The translations under genes and the position numbers were made by a program. DNA of 64,000 nt, taken from Euleptes europaea (taxonomy: Eukaryota; Chordata; Lepidosauria; Squamata; Sphaerodactylidae). The stretch spans positions 136,509,872 to 136,573,871 of the forward strand of contig NC_079312.1 in assembly GCF_029931775.1 (NCBI RefSeq), in the 5' to 3' direction. The notes beneath the pieces are model-generated. The model had not been told where the DNA came from, did no database searches, and saw nothing but the letters and a program-made list of their open reading frames with translations. Below, one piece after another: positions 41,603 through 55,400 of the stretch (positions within the stretch are counted from its first letter, which is position 1; each line of letters opens with the position of its first letter).

Positions 41603-43414
41603 AATGCTTTTAACAGTTTTTTATTTGCAGGGCTGTTATTCAGTTAACTCCAGTCCAAACCAAACATATACCTCTGCAACCCATAGAACAAAGAGGAGTA
41701 GCAAGAGCGGCTATGGCCGAATGAGCTCAAGAAATCTAGTCAAACGCAAACCCAGGAAAGGAGAGTCACATGCCCTGTGAGCACTAGAAAGGGCCAGATG
41801 ACCAATCACTTGATTGAAACGCTTGAAGGACAAAGCCCCAAATACTTCTGCCGTGGAAGGCAGAGGCCATATGAGTTATGGCAGCTGTCTGTGGGCCAGG
41901 CCTACAAGCCCATAATGGAAACAGGTAGCTGGGGGGTAGAGGCACATTTTTTCCCCTTTGTGCTGTGCTGAGAATCTAAAAAGATAAAACTCTGGAAGGA
42001 CTGAAAGAGAATGCTTTCTCTGTCCACCTAACCCAACAAATAAAATGAATGCCTTGTTTTCCCTGTGATGGTTGATGGATGTGGCCGGGTGATAACAGGC
42101 CAGTTGTGCAGAAAATATTGCTGCAGAAAGAACCAAACTGTGCCCTAATAGATAATGGTATTGGCAGAAATGCTGAGGATTCTGGGACAGGGAAAATATC
42201 CCTCTGCACAACTGGGAATGGAAGAGCTTGCACACCAGAGGAAATAGGGAACTGGAGGGCTCTGTTGATGTGGTTATGGGGAACAGCAGGTCAGAACCCA
42301 GCTTCCTGAGAACTCCAAGCCATGTAATGTGGAGTAGACAAAGCTCTTTCCGAGATGCCAATAGACGCCCCATTTAAACTCTGTCCTGCTGGGATGCTAT
42401 TCAAGTCAATAATAGGCATGAGGAAGGAACGTGCAAGTTTTCCTGCTCACAGCTACAAATACCAAGAAACAGTTTTAAATGCAAAGGGATGCATGAAGAT
42501 CTGGGGCAAGTAACTGCTTGTGAACTGTTGCCTGCCCAACTCTGACACAGTCGAGATGGTGTTGCCAAGATGATGTCTACTTCCTGAGCAGGAAGCCAAC
42601 TGGCCCCCAATGGCAGATCTGGCAAGGAATGATCCTCTGCTGCTGAGTGAGGAACAGCAGCTGACTGATCAATTTCACTTGCTGTAATCATGGCAGGAGC
42701 TGGACAAGAACTGGGTTGGCAAGCCAGCAGAGAGACCATTACCAAGTTGAGAAGGCTGTTCTCTCCATTCCCCGATGCCAAGGTGCTTTGGGGCTTAGAT
42801 TGGAGCTCTGAGCTTCTATGTGTTCTGCCACCATTAAATTTGGAAGCTACAATTAAGAGGGTAGACTGAAATGAGTCAGGCACCAGTGACCCAGCGACTC
42901 TGAGGCTGAATGCAAAGCATGTCCAGAGAGCGATGTTAGGCAAGCTAGCCCCGGGAGACCAAGCCATCCCTTATAACACTGCTGCCTAGCCTCGCTCACT
43001 GGCTTAAGGCTGGGGAAAGCTTGTGGCATGCAAGCTAACGCAGGGGGGGGATGGCCTCTCACTGCCATGCGCCTGCAGAGCTGATGAGCCATTCGTGCGA
43101 ATGCAGCTCAAGGGGGAACATGGCCTCCGGCTTTCTACAATACTGAGAGCAAAGAAAAGACAAGGCAGCAGCATGGGCAGAGGGGCTATGTTACGTTCCC
43201 CCACTGAGACATCCAGTTCCAACCGCAAGCTACAACCCTCTGAATGGCACTGTGTGCCTGTGATAAGGGTCAGGTCCCCCCCTGCCCGCTCTGCCCCGCC
43301 CTTCACCGCGCAACATCCCAGGAGGAAGTACAATCCTGCCTGGCTAGGGGTTTGCCTCTGTATTTCCGCCAGTTGGTCTGTAATGGCCACCCTGAATGCC
43401 AAGCCGGACGAGGC
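41603..43414 (-). other. NPLOC4: Probable NPLOC4 3' UTR
   Basis: About 1.8 kb separates the stop codon from the first AATAAA on this strand, at 41620-41625. The stretch holds no recognisable repeat. It contains open frames, including one of 188 codons at 42401-42967, but none resembles a known protein. The end of the UTR is inferred from the signal alone. Confidence 0.6.
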
Positions 43415-46400
43415 TTAGCTACGTGGGAGGCTGCACATCTCACAGTGATCTGTGCCTGGCTGGTTCATGAAGGTGCAGTGCTGACAGGCCCACATGGAAG
43501 AGGTTGCGGCATGAGTTGAGCCACCCATGGCGCCGTATTCTTGGAGTCCTGGCAGCTGAACACCAACTGTGCCTGCGAAAAGAATGCAAAGCAAAGAGGA
43601 GAGGGTTAAAAAGGAAACAGCAGCTTTGACAAGGAGGGGATTCTCACTTGGAATCACTACAGAATGTTTCTGTGGTTACTGCAGGGCTTTCTCTGCCTAT
43701 CAGTGGCAATCCCCTTTCTCTGCAGAGTCTCTGTGCAGCCCCATAAATGTAGTCAATATCATCATCATCCATGGAGTACCTTCCCTTCATTTTCTGCACT
43801 GGATCAGCCCACTTTGATCTTCCTGAGTCAGTGCAACAACAGTGCTTCAGAAATATGTTTTTATTTTTATCTGTTTCTAGGAAAATGTCCGTTTGGACAA
43901 CGGTGTTAGCCTGTTACAGCCAAATCAAAAGGTGTCACCTTAAAGCTTAATAGTTTTATTGTCTCATAAGCTTTCATGGGCTAGACAGCGCCACAACCCC
44001 CTTTTTGTTGTAGAAAAGTATGCAGATAGTTGTTTCCCATATTAATCTACTCCAAGTCACCAAAGGAGGTTAAAATCCAAATTCCAACACTGGGCTACCT
44101 CATGTTGACAAGTTGAAGTTCTCTAGACTTTCTGCAGTGAGATGATTAAATCCCAGATTTAAAAAAAGGGGGGGGGGCACAAGACATACTGCAAAGCTGT
44201 TCAATGGTGGCCCACTGCTCCGATTTTTTCCATGTCTGTGCTAGCTCCTCATTCCGAGTCCTTACTGCTTCCAGTAACAAGCTGATGCTATCCTGAAAGA
44301 CAGAAGGTTGGATTAGTTGTGGTGTGATCTATTTATGATATAAGAGGCAGCGGGCCATGCTCTGGAAGAATCCCTTTGGTCCAAAGCAGCTTCTACTCCA
44401 TACTAAGTTGTTAACAACAACTCCCAGCCTTTTCTACACTATCCCAGCTGTTTTAAAGCCAAGAAGGAAATATATAAGTGCATTCTGTCTCCCTTTCCGC
44501 TTAAAGGGCCAGTAACCCTACAAAACAAGGCAACAGCGAGCTGTATTCAATGACCTGACATAGCTGTTTCCAACAGTGCTATAATCTGAAGTGGTACAAT
44601 GGCTGCATATTATGACACACTCTCCACCCAGCTGCCTCAAAGGATGGCTGGCCAGAGCCCTGCCCCATGCACATGACCAACATTTATTTCTGGGTAAGGA
44701 ATGAGTGACATGTACTTCTTCAAATAGCCAGAACAAGCACGATAGAGGTGGCAGTGAGTGGCTAGCTGGCAGCAGACAGGAGGCTGCAATTGTACCCTCC
44801 CAGCCCATTCACTTATCTGCAACTGTTATTTCCCATGAGCAAGTGGCAAATGGCATAGCTATACGAGTTTGCTGAAGGCAACAACTTGTACTCCAAACAG
44901 CAGAGGGTGCTAGAGGCTAGTTCTACAGCAGAGAGTCTACTCTTTCCCATAGATCTGGGGTGCATGTATGCGTGTGACCGGCCATCTCTTATAATTCTCC
45001 CAATTAAGACATTGAGAAATGCCCATCACTTAGTTTCATAACCTTTCCTTCCACTCTACTCTCTCTACCCCCCCCAAACAAACAAACTGGGGGGGAGGGG
45101 AGAGAATAATCAGACAAAATAAGCAAAAGGGCAACATATAGCAAATCTGATTGGTCCTGATCTCCAGTTGTCCACTGGCCGCCCAGCTGTTCAGCACATG
45201 CTTGATGTGTTCTGTTTTTGAAAGCTTCTGGAAAACATATGGCCTGAGGTTTCTTTTCCTCGCTTTTTTTTAAATGGGAAAAATACAGATGTGATAATCA
45301 GAGCCTCGTGTGCAGCCAGACTCTAGCTGCCAAGCCTATAAAAAGGGGTGGGAGTGTGGGGGAAGATGTAAACACAAGAAGCTGTTGGCCTTAGTAAGGT
45401 TGGGTGACTGATTTTGCATTTGTTTACAACAGGAATTTCTGATTCAGAGGATTTAAAAGTATTTCCAGTTGATGCAGCATCCAAACTGGATCCAGCTAGT
45501 TTGAGAACATACTGATGCAAACACTACTACATTCACAGCTCCAAACTGTGCAAAAGCAGAGCCTGCCAAACCTCAAGCCCACTGAGCATCTCTACTATCA
45601 ACCTTGAAGAGGAAGTTCAAAAGCAAGGAAGCCTCTGATGACTGAGACGAGGCTTTTGCCAAACAAACTGAAAGTAGGTGTAGACTGAAACACAAATAGC
45701 CTTCCTCCAAGCAAGCGGGATGTTCTGCTTGGATACCACCAGAGAACTGAGCACCTTTCTGTACACAGCTCTTATATCAGCCTTCCTTCTCATATACATA
45801 CCCTTAGAGGCATGACTTCATTGGTGACCAAGAAGAGGAGCAGATGGAAATCAGAGATGATGTCTAGGAACACAGAGGAGGTGTTCTGGGATAAATATGT
45901 AGCCAGGCTGTGAAAGTCCTGTAAAGATAAATGGCTAATTATTATTATTTATTTAAATAAAACATCCAGGCAAATTCTGTCACAAAGTTTACCGTTCCAA
46001 GAATTGTTACAGTGACAATTTTTCTATAAATTTATCGAAGTCCTACAATCACATAAACTTTTATGAAAACAGATTAATTTCAATTATTTGGCTATCTTCT
46101 AAATATGCATCAGCCAATCAGAGATACACAAAATGTCACTAGATTTCCATGCAGCTATATATAAACCATTTCTTTGTCTACAGGATCAACATTATCTTCC
46201 AAAATAGCACACAAAAAGTAGTCAGGATCTTTATGAATGTTATATCCTTTCAATTTCAAACCGTATCTCCAGAATGACTGTATCAAGGGTCATAACCAAA
46301 AATATGAAGCAATATCTGTTGGGAAGTTCATCTTCAACATACATTCAAAAGTATATGCGGTCAAGTACCAAGGCTATGCCCATAACTGGATGGCCCAGGT

Positions 46401-49400
46401 TAGCCTGATCTTGTCAGATCTCAGAAGCTAAGCAGGGTCAGCCCTGGTTAGTATTTGGATGGGAGACCACCAAGGAATACCAGGGTTGCTGTGCAGAGGA
46501 AGGCACTGGCAAACCACCTCTGTTAGTCTCTTGCCATGAAAACCCCAAAAAGGGGTCGCCATAAGTCGGCTGCGACTTGACGGCACTTTACACACACACC
46601 AAGGCTATATGATCTTGAAGACATTCTCCTTCAGATCGGATGAAATCCAACTCCATGGGACATTTACCCAAAGTCAGTTCCGCACATTTAATAAAATCAT
46701 TTTAATAATACAATTTAATGTTAATAATAACACCTAAAAAAATTCCAGTTTTCAATGAAATGTATACATGGGTTTTCTTTCTCTAAAAGAAGAGCATGAA
46801 AAACTGCCATGGTACCTTTGGTAACACCACAGCCCACTGTGGTAGCAGAGGAAAATATCTGCCGGGATACAAGCTCTATATCTAGGAGGAGATGTCTGCC
46901 TGGATACAAGCTAGCTCTGTGTGTATGTTACTAGGTGAAATGTCAGGGAAAGTCATGGTGAACGCTGTATGATATCGAAAACTGGATGTAACTGCCAGAG
47001 CTCTAAAGGCTCCAGACTGTGTAAAAGTATGTTAAACAACCTGATAGGCGTGGAATGTTGACACATCCTCTCAAGGCATCGATTTTGGTTAAATGTGTGC
47101 ACCCCAGTAAAATTGGGGCCCAGTTAATTTTGCTTGCTAAAGCCACTGGGTGACCAGCTGGAATAAAACTGTTTTTTCTTGATAACGGTCTCAGGTCTCT
47201 TTCCCCCCCCCCCCCACGGACCCCGGTTTGCTGCTACACCACTAACATTACAAAGTGTGTTTCACTATGGCATGATTCATAGTTTTGGATTCAATTTATA
47301 TAAAAGGTGCTTGATCTGAAAATCATGAACAAGGGGTAATCTAAAACCATTCATTAGCCAAACTGTTTTGTTACTGCTCCATATTATGATCTCTAAAAAG
47401 GTTCTTAACACTCACATTAGCCCAGTAACCTTTGCCACAGTATAGAAAGCACAACTAGATACTGGTTCTTGTGGGTTATCCGGGCTGCGTAACCGTGGTC
47501 TTGGTATTTTCTTTCCTGACGTTTCGCCAGCAGCTGTGGCAGGCATCTTCAGAGGAGTAACACTGTCCTTCAGTGTTACTCCTCTGAAGATGCCTGCCAC
47601 AGCTGCTGGCAAAACGTCAGGGAAGAAAATACCAAGACCACGGTTACACAGCCCGGATAACCCACAAGAACCAATGAACTCTGACCGTGAAAGCCTTCGA
47701 CAATATTTTTACAACTAGATACTCTTCAGATGACCCCAGATCACTAAGGTAAATGAATTTATCTCAGAAAACTATTAATCACCCTTTCTGCTACTGCATG
47801 TTTTACATGGCCACATATCCACCACAGACAGCAATGCCAAGTATGCAGTTATGGTGAGCTCTATCCTCCACAGGGAGTTTGTTGGGGTTGTCACGGAAGG
47901 GATATGAAACATCACATCAGAATTCTTAGCGTAAGGAGAGAACAAATGATCGGTGTTGTCTGACTTTTGCCAGCCACCAATATCAGCCCAGGACAAGCTT
48001 GCAGAACGTGGAGGGAAAAGCACAATGACTTTTCCACACTTCTACTACAGTCTCAGCTGTACCAGCGCAGACTTGCATTTTCTTTTTGTAAACAGGCCAC
48101 ACCCTTTAGGTTTGATAGCATTCAACAAAAGGAAAGTACAAGACACCTGAGAGAGTCTGCAGCAGGCTTGCTTTTGTGGGCATCTAGTTCAGCATCTCAT
48201 CCTTTAAATATCTGGCCAACAACAGATGCTCTAAGAGAGGTCATAAGCACAGTTATGGACAGAGTGGCCACTTATCACTTGCACAGTTTCTGACCTGACA
48301 TTTAAGGACACCCAGAGCACAGACTGTTATATCTCTAGTTATTTTCCGAGCTTGCATGAGTTGCCAAGGTAACGGGTGAAAAGTGGAGCTAGGGATAAAT
48401 TGTTGCTAAAACAAGCTCATCAACAACCCTACAGGCACACAAAGCAGATGCTCAAATCCAAGCAGTAAAGGCAAACTCAAAAGGCAAGCTAGACTTGGCT
48501 GTCTTCCTGCACGCTCTCCACCGTCACAACTTTCCAAGTCTACTTCAATCATATTGTAAGTATCCTCTTGTTTTAGCAGTGACATGTAGGTGTAAACTTT
48601 ATGTAGACACATACAGATGTGCACAAACAGTGTGTGCACTGGGAAGGGATATTACCAGAATACAGAGAGAGAGGGAGAGAGAAAGAGAGATCCAAAGATT
48701 TTAAATTCAAATGAGAGCATTTACACTAGTTCTTCCTTTTGGTGCATTTGCATGATGATTAAAAGATTCTCTCCACTGAACCACTTCCCACCAATAAAGT
48801 CAGCAAAAAAACAAACAAAAAAAAAACACTCAAAAGGGGATCAGAAGTTAGAATAGTCAATTAACTTTTTGACTGTTTATCTTTTTTTTCTTTTTTGTAC
48901 AGTTCCTTACATATTTGCCGGGGGGGGGGGGAGTCATTTCAATTATGAAGGGTTGTTAGTCCCCTCCCTCTAACCTCTTACCTGTGTTTCTCCCAGTACA
49001 TCACGATTCTCAATAGGGAATGGATTTTGAGAAATAGAAAATGTATAAACTGGATCCTTGGGGAACGTGGTAGTAATCTTTAAAAAGAAGAAGAAGATGA
49101 TGATGACTACTCAAAGCACAACCCATGAAGTGTAAGAAATCAAGGCCAGGTGTATGGCAGATGCAGGCTTTAGTCAAGTGCCTTCCATAGTTGAGAGCTA
49201 CTAGGGACCCCGCCAGGAAGGTCAGGAGGAGACCAAGAAGTGATGCTTCTTAAGGTTTCTCACATTTACTCTCTTTTACACACATTTCATCATCTCTTTT
49301 CCCAAAGTGATGCTTCAGCATGCATGGCTAGAAGAGTAGATTGTAACAGCAAGATCTACTCAAGACCATACAGGCTTGCACAGAATGGTCAACACTGCTG

Positions 49401-52400
49401 CAATTGCTGGTGCTGGACCGAGGAATAGTTCAAGCTCCTACCCTCTCCTCCCAGAAAAGTGACCCTGCAGACTCTAAAAAGCATTACTATGTATTGAAAT
49501 TCAGCCACACATCCATTCTTCTTCTGGGCAGTTTGGGTGCTTTGCTAAAGCGAGACAGCTGTGCTTTTTGTATTCCCACTCTTTCTCAAAGGGAAGAACA
49601 CCATGCTTGCTGATCCCACACAAGTCGCTTGAGGCAGATGAATATTACAGGCTGTTGCATTTCACACAGAAACACTGTCATATCCCAACTGTGATTCTAT
49701 CGAGCTGGAGGCTTTGCTAACAAAGGGCTTTTCAATAAGGGATTGGCACAATTTGTAATGGACACCAAAGGTGCAGAAAAAGTACACGTTATAATAGAAT
49801 AATAAAAAGGTGAAACATTGTAACGAGAGGCTTCAGAAATTCAGTTTTAAAATCTCTTTTTCAACTCCTCCTAAGTGCATGCTCTGTCAATCTGTTTTCA
49901 TCTTAATTATACCCCAGGTAGTCCAAAAACAGATGCCTTTGCTGCTTGAGTAATAAATATGTTTCAGGGCTGTCAACTGAAATAGAACATCGGCAGGCTC
50001 GATACAATGGCTACCATCACCGCAAAAGGCAAAATATCTCACTGCATGAATTAGACATTAAATGCCTTCAGCCCAGAACACAATGCCTGCAATTGAAGTG
50101 AATACATGGGAAAGGAGGAAGAACAGGGGGAAGTCTGTAGTCCACATTACAGGCTGCTGCACCAGATTTCTTTGGATTCAGTTATTTTAGGCTAGTTTAG
50201 CTACTTTCTCCAACTGATCTTCTGCTGGGACATTCCCCTCCATTATACTCGTCTATCCTGCAAAATGCTTTGCTCCCTTCACCTAACAGATGTGTTTATA
50301 GTTACCATGTTTTTTATTAACAGAGTTAAGATTGTTGATATGCAGAGAGGTACCACACTCCATCCTTGCTTCATACCAGAAATGATCCCATTTCCCTGCC
50401 ACTCCACTGCAGATGGGCTATTTTACCCATGCTGCAGACTCTGCTAATGGCAGCGGAGATGCCGCAGGCATTCAAGCCCCGTCTGGCTCAGTCACTATAA
50501 GAAGCAGGCTGCTTAATCACTCCTCTGAAAGGCACAGTAGACACTTACTAACAAGCTCCTGGTGATGTAATCGCCAGCATCTCGGGGAGGGGGGGTTGAC
50601 AGTTTCTACTCATCTAATGGATAAACGTCATTTCATAAAAGCTGTGACAGATGCCACAAGCAGTGCCTAATAAGAAAGCTAAATGCTTCCCCTCAGGTTT
50701 CATACTGCCACTACCCCAAAGGAAAACCAGCAAACAAGTCACAAGTTGCTTGCTAACAGAGGAGAGAGGGGAAAGGTAAGGAATAAGGTGAGAATTCCAG
50801 TTTCAGCTCTGGGATAAATTGTGCTCCATCTATATTTTCCTCTGAAAAAAGTAACAGACAAGCATAGCAGATACTTACATCAATTATTAGGTACTCGACA
50901 GGGAGTGGACGGGCTAGCTGAGTGATCTCATTGCCAAACTTGTCTATGTCCTGAAATGAACAGCAATCCACAGGTTAGACAGAAGGCTAAAGCACAACCC
51001 CGAAGGAACAGCGGATCAGAGTGTGCAGAAGGTAGTTTGTGGTCTATGGATGATACCACTGAGATAGTTTTGGTGAACCTGATCCAGCAAGGTACCTGCT
51101 GGTTGCTAGGATTAGGATTCTCCCAAAGAATATGGTGTACTAGGTGGACCTGGACTTGATCCAGCAAGGCACTTGTGCTCTTAAACAAGAGGGCACACTT
51201 AAAACATATTTGTTTCATTTCAACTATTGAAATATTCCAAGTATTCAGACTCGCTTCAAAAATCTAATACGCATCAGTGCAGCACAGGAATTTAATGTTG
51301 TTATTTTTGTAATGGACCATGCAACACAGAAGTTGGCCCACCCCTGCAGGGAATGCGTCTGCAGAACAAATAATGTTTCACGGTTTATGAAAGACTTTTC
51401 CCATTTATTTTTATTTTTAGACTTGTATCCCGCCCTTTCTCCCAGCTGAAGCCAGGTTCAGGGAGGCTAATATCAGATAAAATCACCATAAAACACAATA
51501 AAAATATACAAAATTACCACTAGCTAAAAACCAACAAGCTCTAATTTAAAGTCAGATGGTACTCATTTCCTAGTACACAGGGCTGCAGCCAGCCTGGGAA
51601 AACATTCAGGATCCCCTATTAGAAGATCTGATGAAATAAGCAGCAAGGGGAACAGGAAGCAACTTATGCTGGAAAATGTTGCTGCCCTCAACCATAGGTC
51701 TGGCAGAACATCTCAGACTTACAAGCCCTGTGTATGTGCATTAAATCCCGCAGGGCACTGGTCTCATTGGAGAGAGAGTTCCACCAGGCCAAAGCCAGGG
51801 CCAAAAAGGCCCTGGTCCTGGTTGAGGACAGCCGGACACTTCTCGGGCCAGGGACAACCAACAAGTTGGTATGTGCAGAGCGTTGCGCTCTCTGGGGGGG
51901 GGGTACCAGGCGAGACAGTCCCACAGATAACGATGGTCCCAGACCATTCAGGGCTTTAAAGGTTAAAACCAGCACCTTGAACCTGACCTGGTATTCCACC
52001 TGGAGCCAGTGCAGTTGTCGGAGCACTGGCAGGATAAGCATTCTCAGTGGGGTCCCAGTCAGGACCCTCACAGCTGTATATTGTACCAGCTGGAGTTTCT
52101 GGATCAGTCTCGAGGAAAGCCCTACAAAGAGCGAGTTACAGTAATCTAGCCTAGAGGTGACTGTTGCATGAATCACCATGGCTAGGTCAGGGTGGGAGAG
52201 ATAAGGTACCAGCTGCCTAGCCTGGCGGAGATGGTAAAAAGCATCCTTGGCTGCAGCTGTGACATGGGCCTCCAATGACAGCTGTGACATGGCATCCAGG
52301 ATTACAGCCAAACTACTGACAGTGGGCAAAGGTGTTAAGCACATGCCATCAAGAGCCGTGAGTTGGTACACTACCTCCGGGCTGCCCTGGCCCAGCCACA

Positions 52401-55400
52401 GGACCTCCGTCTTCGATGGATTTAACTTTTGCTTCAACCACTTCATTATGGTTTCCAAGCACCTGGTCAGTATTTCCAGGGCAGTATCTGGCTGGTTGTC
52501 CATCAACAAATATAGCTGGGTATCATCAGCGTACTGATGACAGCCCAGTCCCAAACCCCCGACTAGCTGGGTGAGGGGGCGCATATAGATGTTAAACAAC
52601 ATTAGGGAGAGTATCGCACCTTGTGGAACCCCACACAGCAAGGGGTGCCGCAGCGACACTTTCTTCCCTAGGTCCACTCTCTGTCCCCGACCATGGAGAA
52701 AGGAGTGTAGCCACTGAAGGGCTGTGCCCCGGATCCCAATGTCAGCAAGGCAGTGGTCCAGAAGATCATAATTGACCATGGCGAAGGCTGATGAAAGATC
52801 TAACAAAATCAACAGCCCCGACCCACCTCGATCCAGTTGTCGACGAAGATCGTCTTTGAGGGTGACCAGAACCATCTCCATCCTGTGATCAGGGCAAAAG
52901 CCTGAACGAAATGGGTCCAGGGCTGATGTATCCTCCAGGAATGCCTGGAGCTGTTCAGCCACCGCTCTCTCAACTACCTTACCCAGGAAGGATAGATTAG
53001 ACACCAGGCAGTAGTTGGCCAGATCACTAGGATATAAAGATGGTCTTTTAAACAGCAGATGCACCACAGCCTCCTTCAAGCCCCCTGGGAAGACCCCTGT
53101 ACTAAAAGACAGGTTAATGATCCCCACTGGCTTTAACCAGCCAGGATGGGAACGGTCCAGGAGACATGTGATGGGCCTCACAGCCCTCAGGATCCTGTCA
53201 ATATCAGCTTCTGAGAGCCGGCTGAAGCAGTGCAATGTTGGACCTGAAGACGGGCAAGAGGTCTCTAGTTCATTAATTGAATCAATGTTGGCAGGGAGGT
53301 CATGGCAGAGCGACAGGATTTTATCTGCAAAGTAGCTCACAAAAGCCCCACAGCTAATGACTGAGTTAGCATTTGGCTGTCCCTCCAATAGGGACATCAA
53401 CAACCTAATTATTCTAAACAACTGTGCCAGGCAAGAGCTAGTGGACACAATGGAGGCTGCAGAGTAACTTCTCTTTGCAGCCTTTTTTGCCCCCTCATGG
53501 GTTTTCATAAGTGTCCTATAAGATGTTCTTGTAGCTTTGTCACGTGTTCACCGCCAAACTTACTCTAGCCATCTAAACTCCCATTTTTTAGTCCAAAGCT
53601 CCACAGTATACCATGGGGCTCGGTTGAGATGGGGGCGCAGAGGGCGATCCCATTGATGGCTTTGGAGAGACAGCCATGCCAGTCCTCCACCAGCTCATCT
53701 AAAGAACCGCCAGGGGGAATCAGATCCAGCAGAGCACTCTGGAATCCAACTGGATCCATGAGCCTCCGCGGGTGAGCATAAATCTGCTCACCACTGAAAC
53801 AGGGAGGGGCAGGACATTAAACATGGTCAAAGTGAAATGGTCTGACCATGGCACTGCTTCAATAGGTATCAGATCCACATCTACACCTAGCCCAAAGATC
53901 AGATCCAGTGTGTGGCCCGCTTGGTGCGTAGGGCCCAATACAATCTGGGAGAACCCCAGTGCCACCATGGAAAACACTAGATCAGAGGCCTGAGAAGTTG
54001 AAGCGACATTGGCATCGATGTTAAAGTCCCCTAGAACTATTAGTTTGGGAAATTCCAAGGCCCAGCCTGCAGCCACCTCTAGCAGGCTCGGCAGGGTATC
54101 TGCTGGTGCGTTAGGCGGCTGGTACACCAGCCAGACAGCCACATTCTCCTCAGCACCTACACACTCAATGTCAGAGATCTCTGGGGCGGGTACAGCCTTG
54201 AAGGAGAAAGCCTCCCAGGTGAGTATCGCCACCCCTCCCCCTGGCCCATTGTCCGGGACTGATGGAGGACCGAAAAACCTGGGGGAGCCAGTTCTTTCAG
54301 GGTGACTGTTTGGCCCTCTTTCACTCAGTCACGCAAGCCAGGTCAACTCCCTACGCTGCAGAATAGCCCTGCAGGGTTGCAGTCTTATTGGCGATGGACC
54401 TAGCGTTACACAACATCAGTGTTGGAGATGGGTTGTTTCTCATCCCCCTACCATCCTATCTCAGGATGGGACGCAGGTTGGAAAGAGTCCAAGCCTGTCC
54501 GTATATCTGACTCTTTCCCTTGTACCACCTGCTCCCACCGCCATACCTCCCACACCCTCCAATCACTGGTATCCTCGACCCACTGCTGGCCTCCCAAGGT
54601 CTATCAACACCTGTCTGCATATTAACCCACCCAGGCCGGCCTCAGCAACACACTGTGGCACAATATCTAAACCCCCAGTACAATATAACATAATTTCAAT
54701 ACCTACAGTCTAAAGCACAATTCCTATGCTCACTCGCACCTTCGCCAGAACCACCCCCTACAAACTAATTTATGATAACCTCTAATTGGCAATTCACAGG
54801 GAGAATAAAAACATTCCTAAACTCAGGTAAAAGTGCCCGCGTGATATCAGTGTAGGGAGTGACAATAAATATATCAATGTCAATAAAGGCTCTGGCAGCG
54901 GACTCAGGGTGTTTGTAACTACAGCAGATATAATATCACCTGGCCAGTTTGTATCTTGTAAAGGCAGAGGGCCGAAGAGGACTAACTCACTGTAGCAAAG
55001 GGGCATGATGGTATGAAAAAGATCTTCCTCAACTTTAATAGTCCAATTTAACACAACAACCTTACAAGTCCAGGCGCAGAGAAAAGAGACATGCCAAACA
55101 ACAGTTCTAACAAAATCTCCAGCATCTGGGGAATGGAGACTCCAAAAACGCCCAAGGTCACTGGGTTTATCCACAGTTTGTCGAGGCTTGTCAGAGGTGT
55201 CCGAGGCTCAGCGGAGATTGCAGAGACCACCTGAAGCTTGTCGAAACCACCCGAAGCTTGTCGAAACTAATTGGATCCACTCCAGTGACCCTTGGCTCCT
55301 CTCCACAGCAGAATGATGACTCAGCAGTGGCCGAGCACGGGACACTTAGGACTCACCCAGCTTCTAATGGTCTATCTGCCAGATGAAGGAATTCTCAGAG

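Noticed and set aside
42401-42967. 188-codon minus-strand frame
   Set aside because: It lies in the presumed NPLOC4 3' UTR, shows no known similarity, and has no supporting splice sites or start context.
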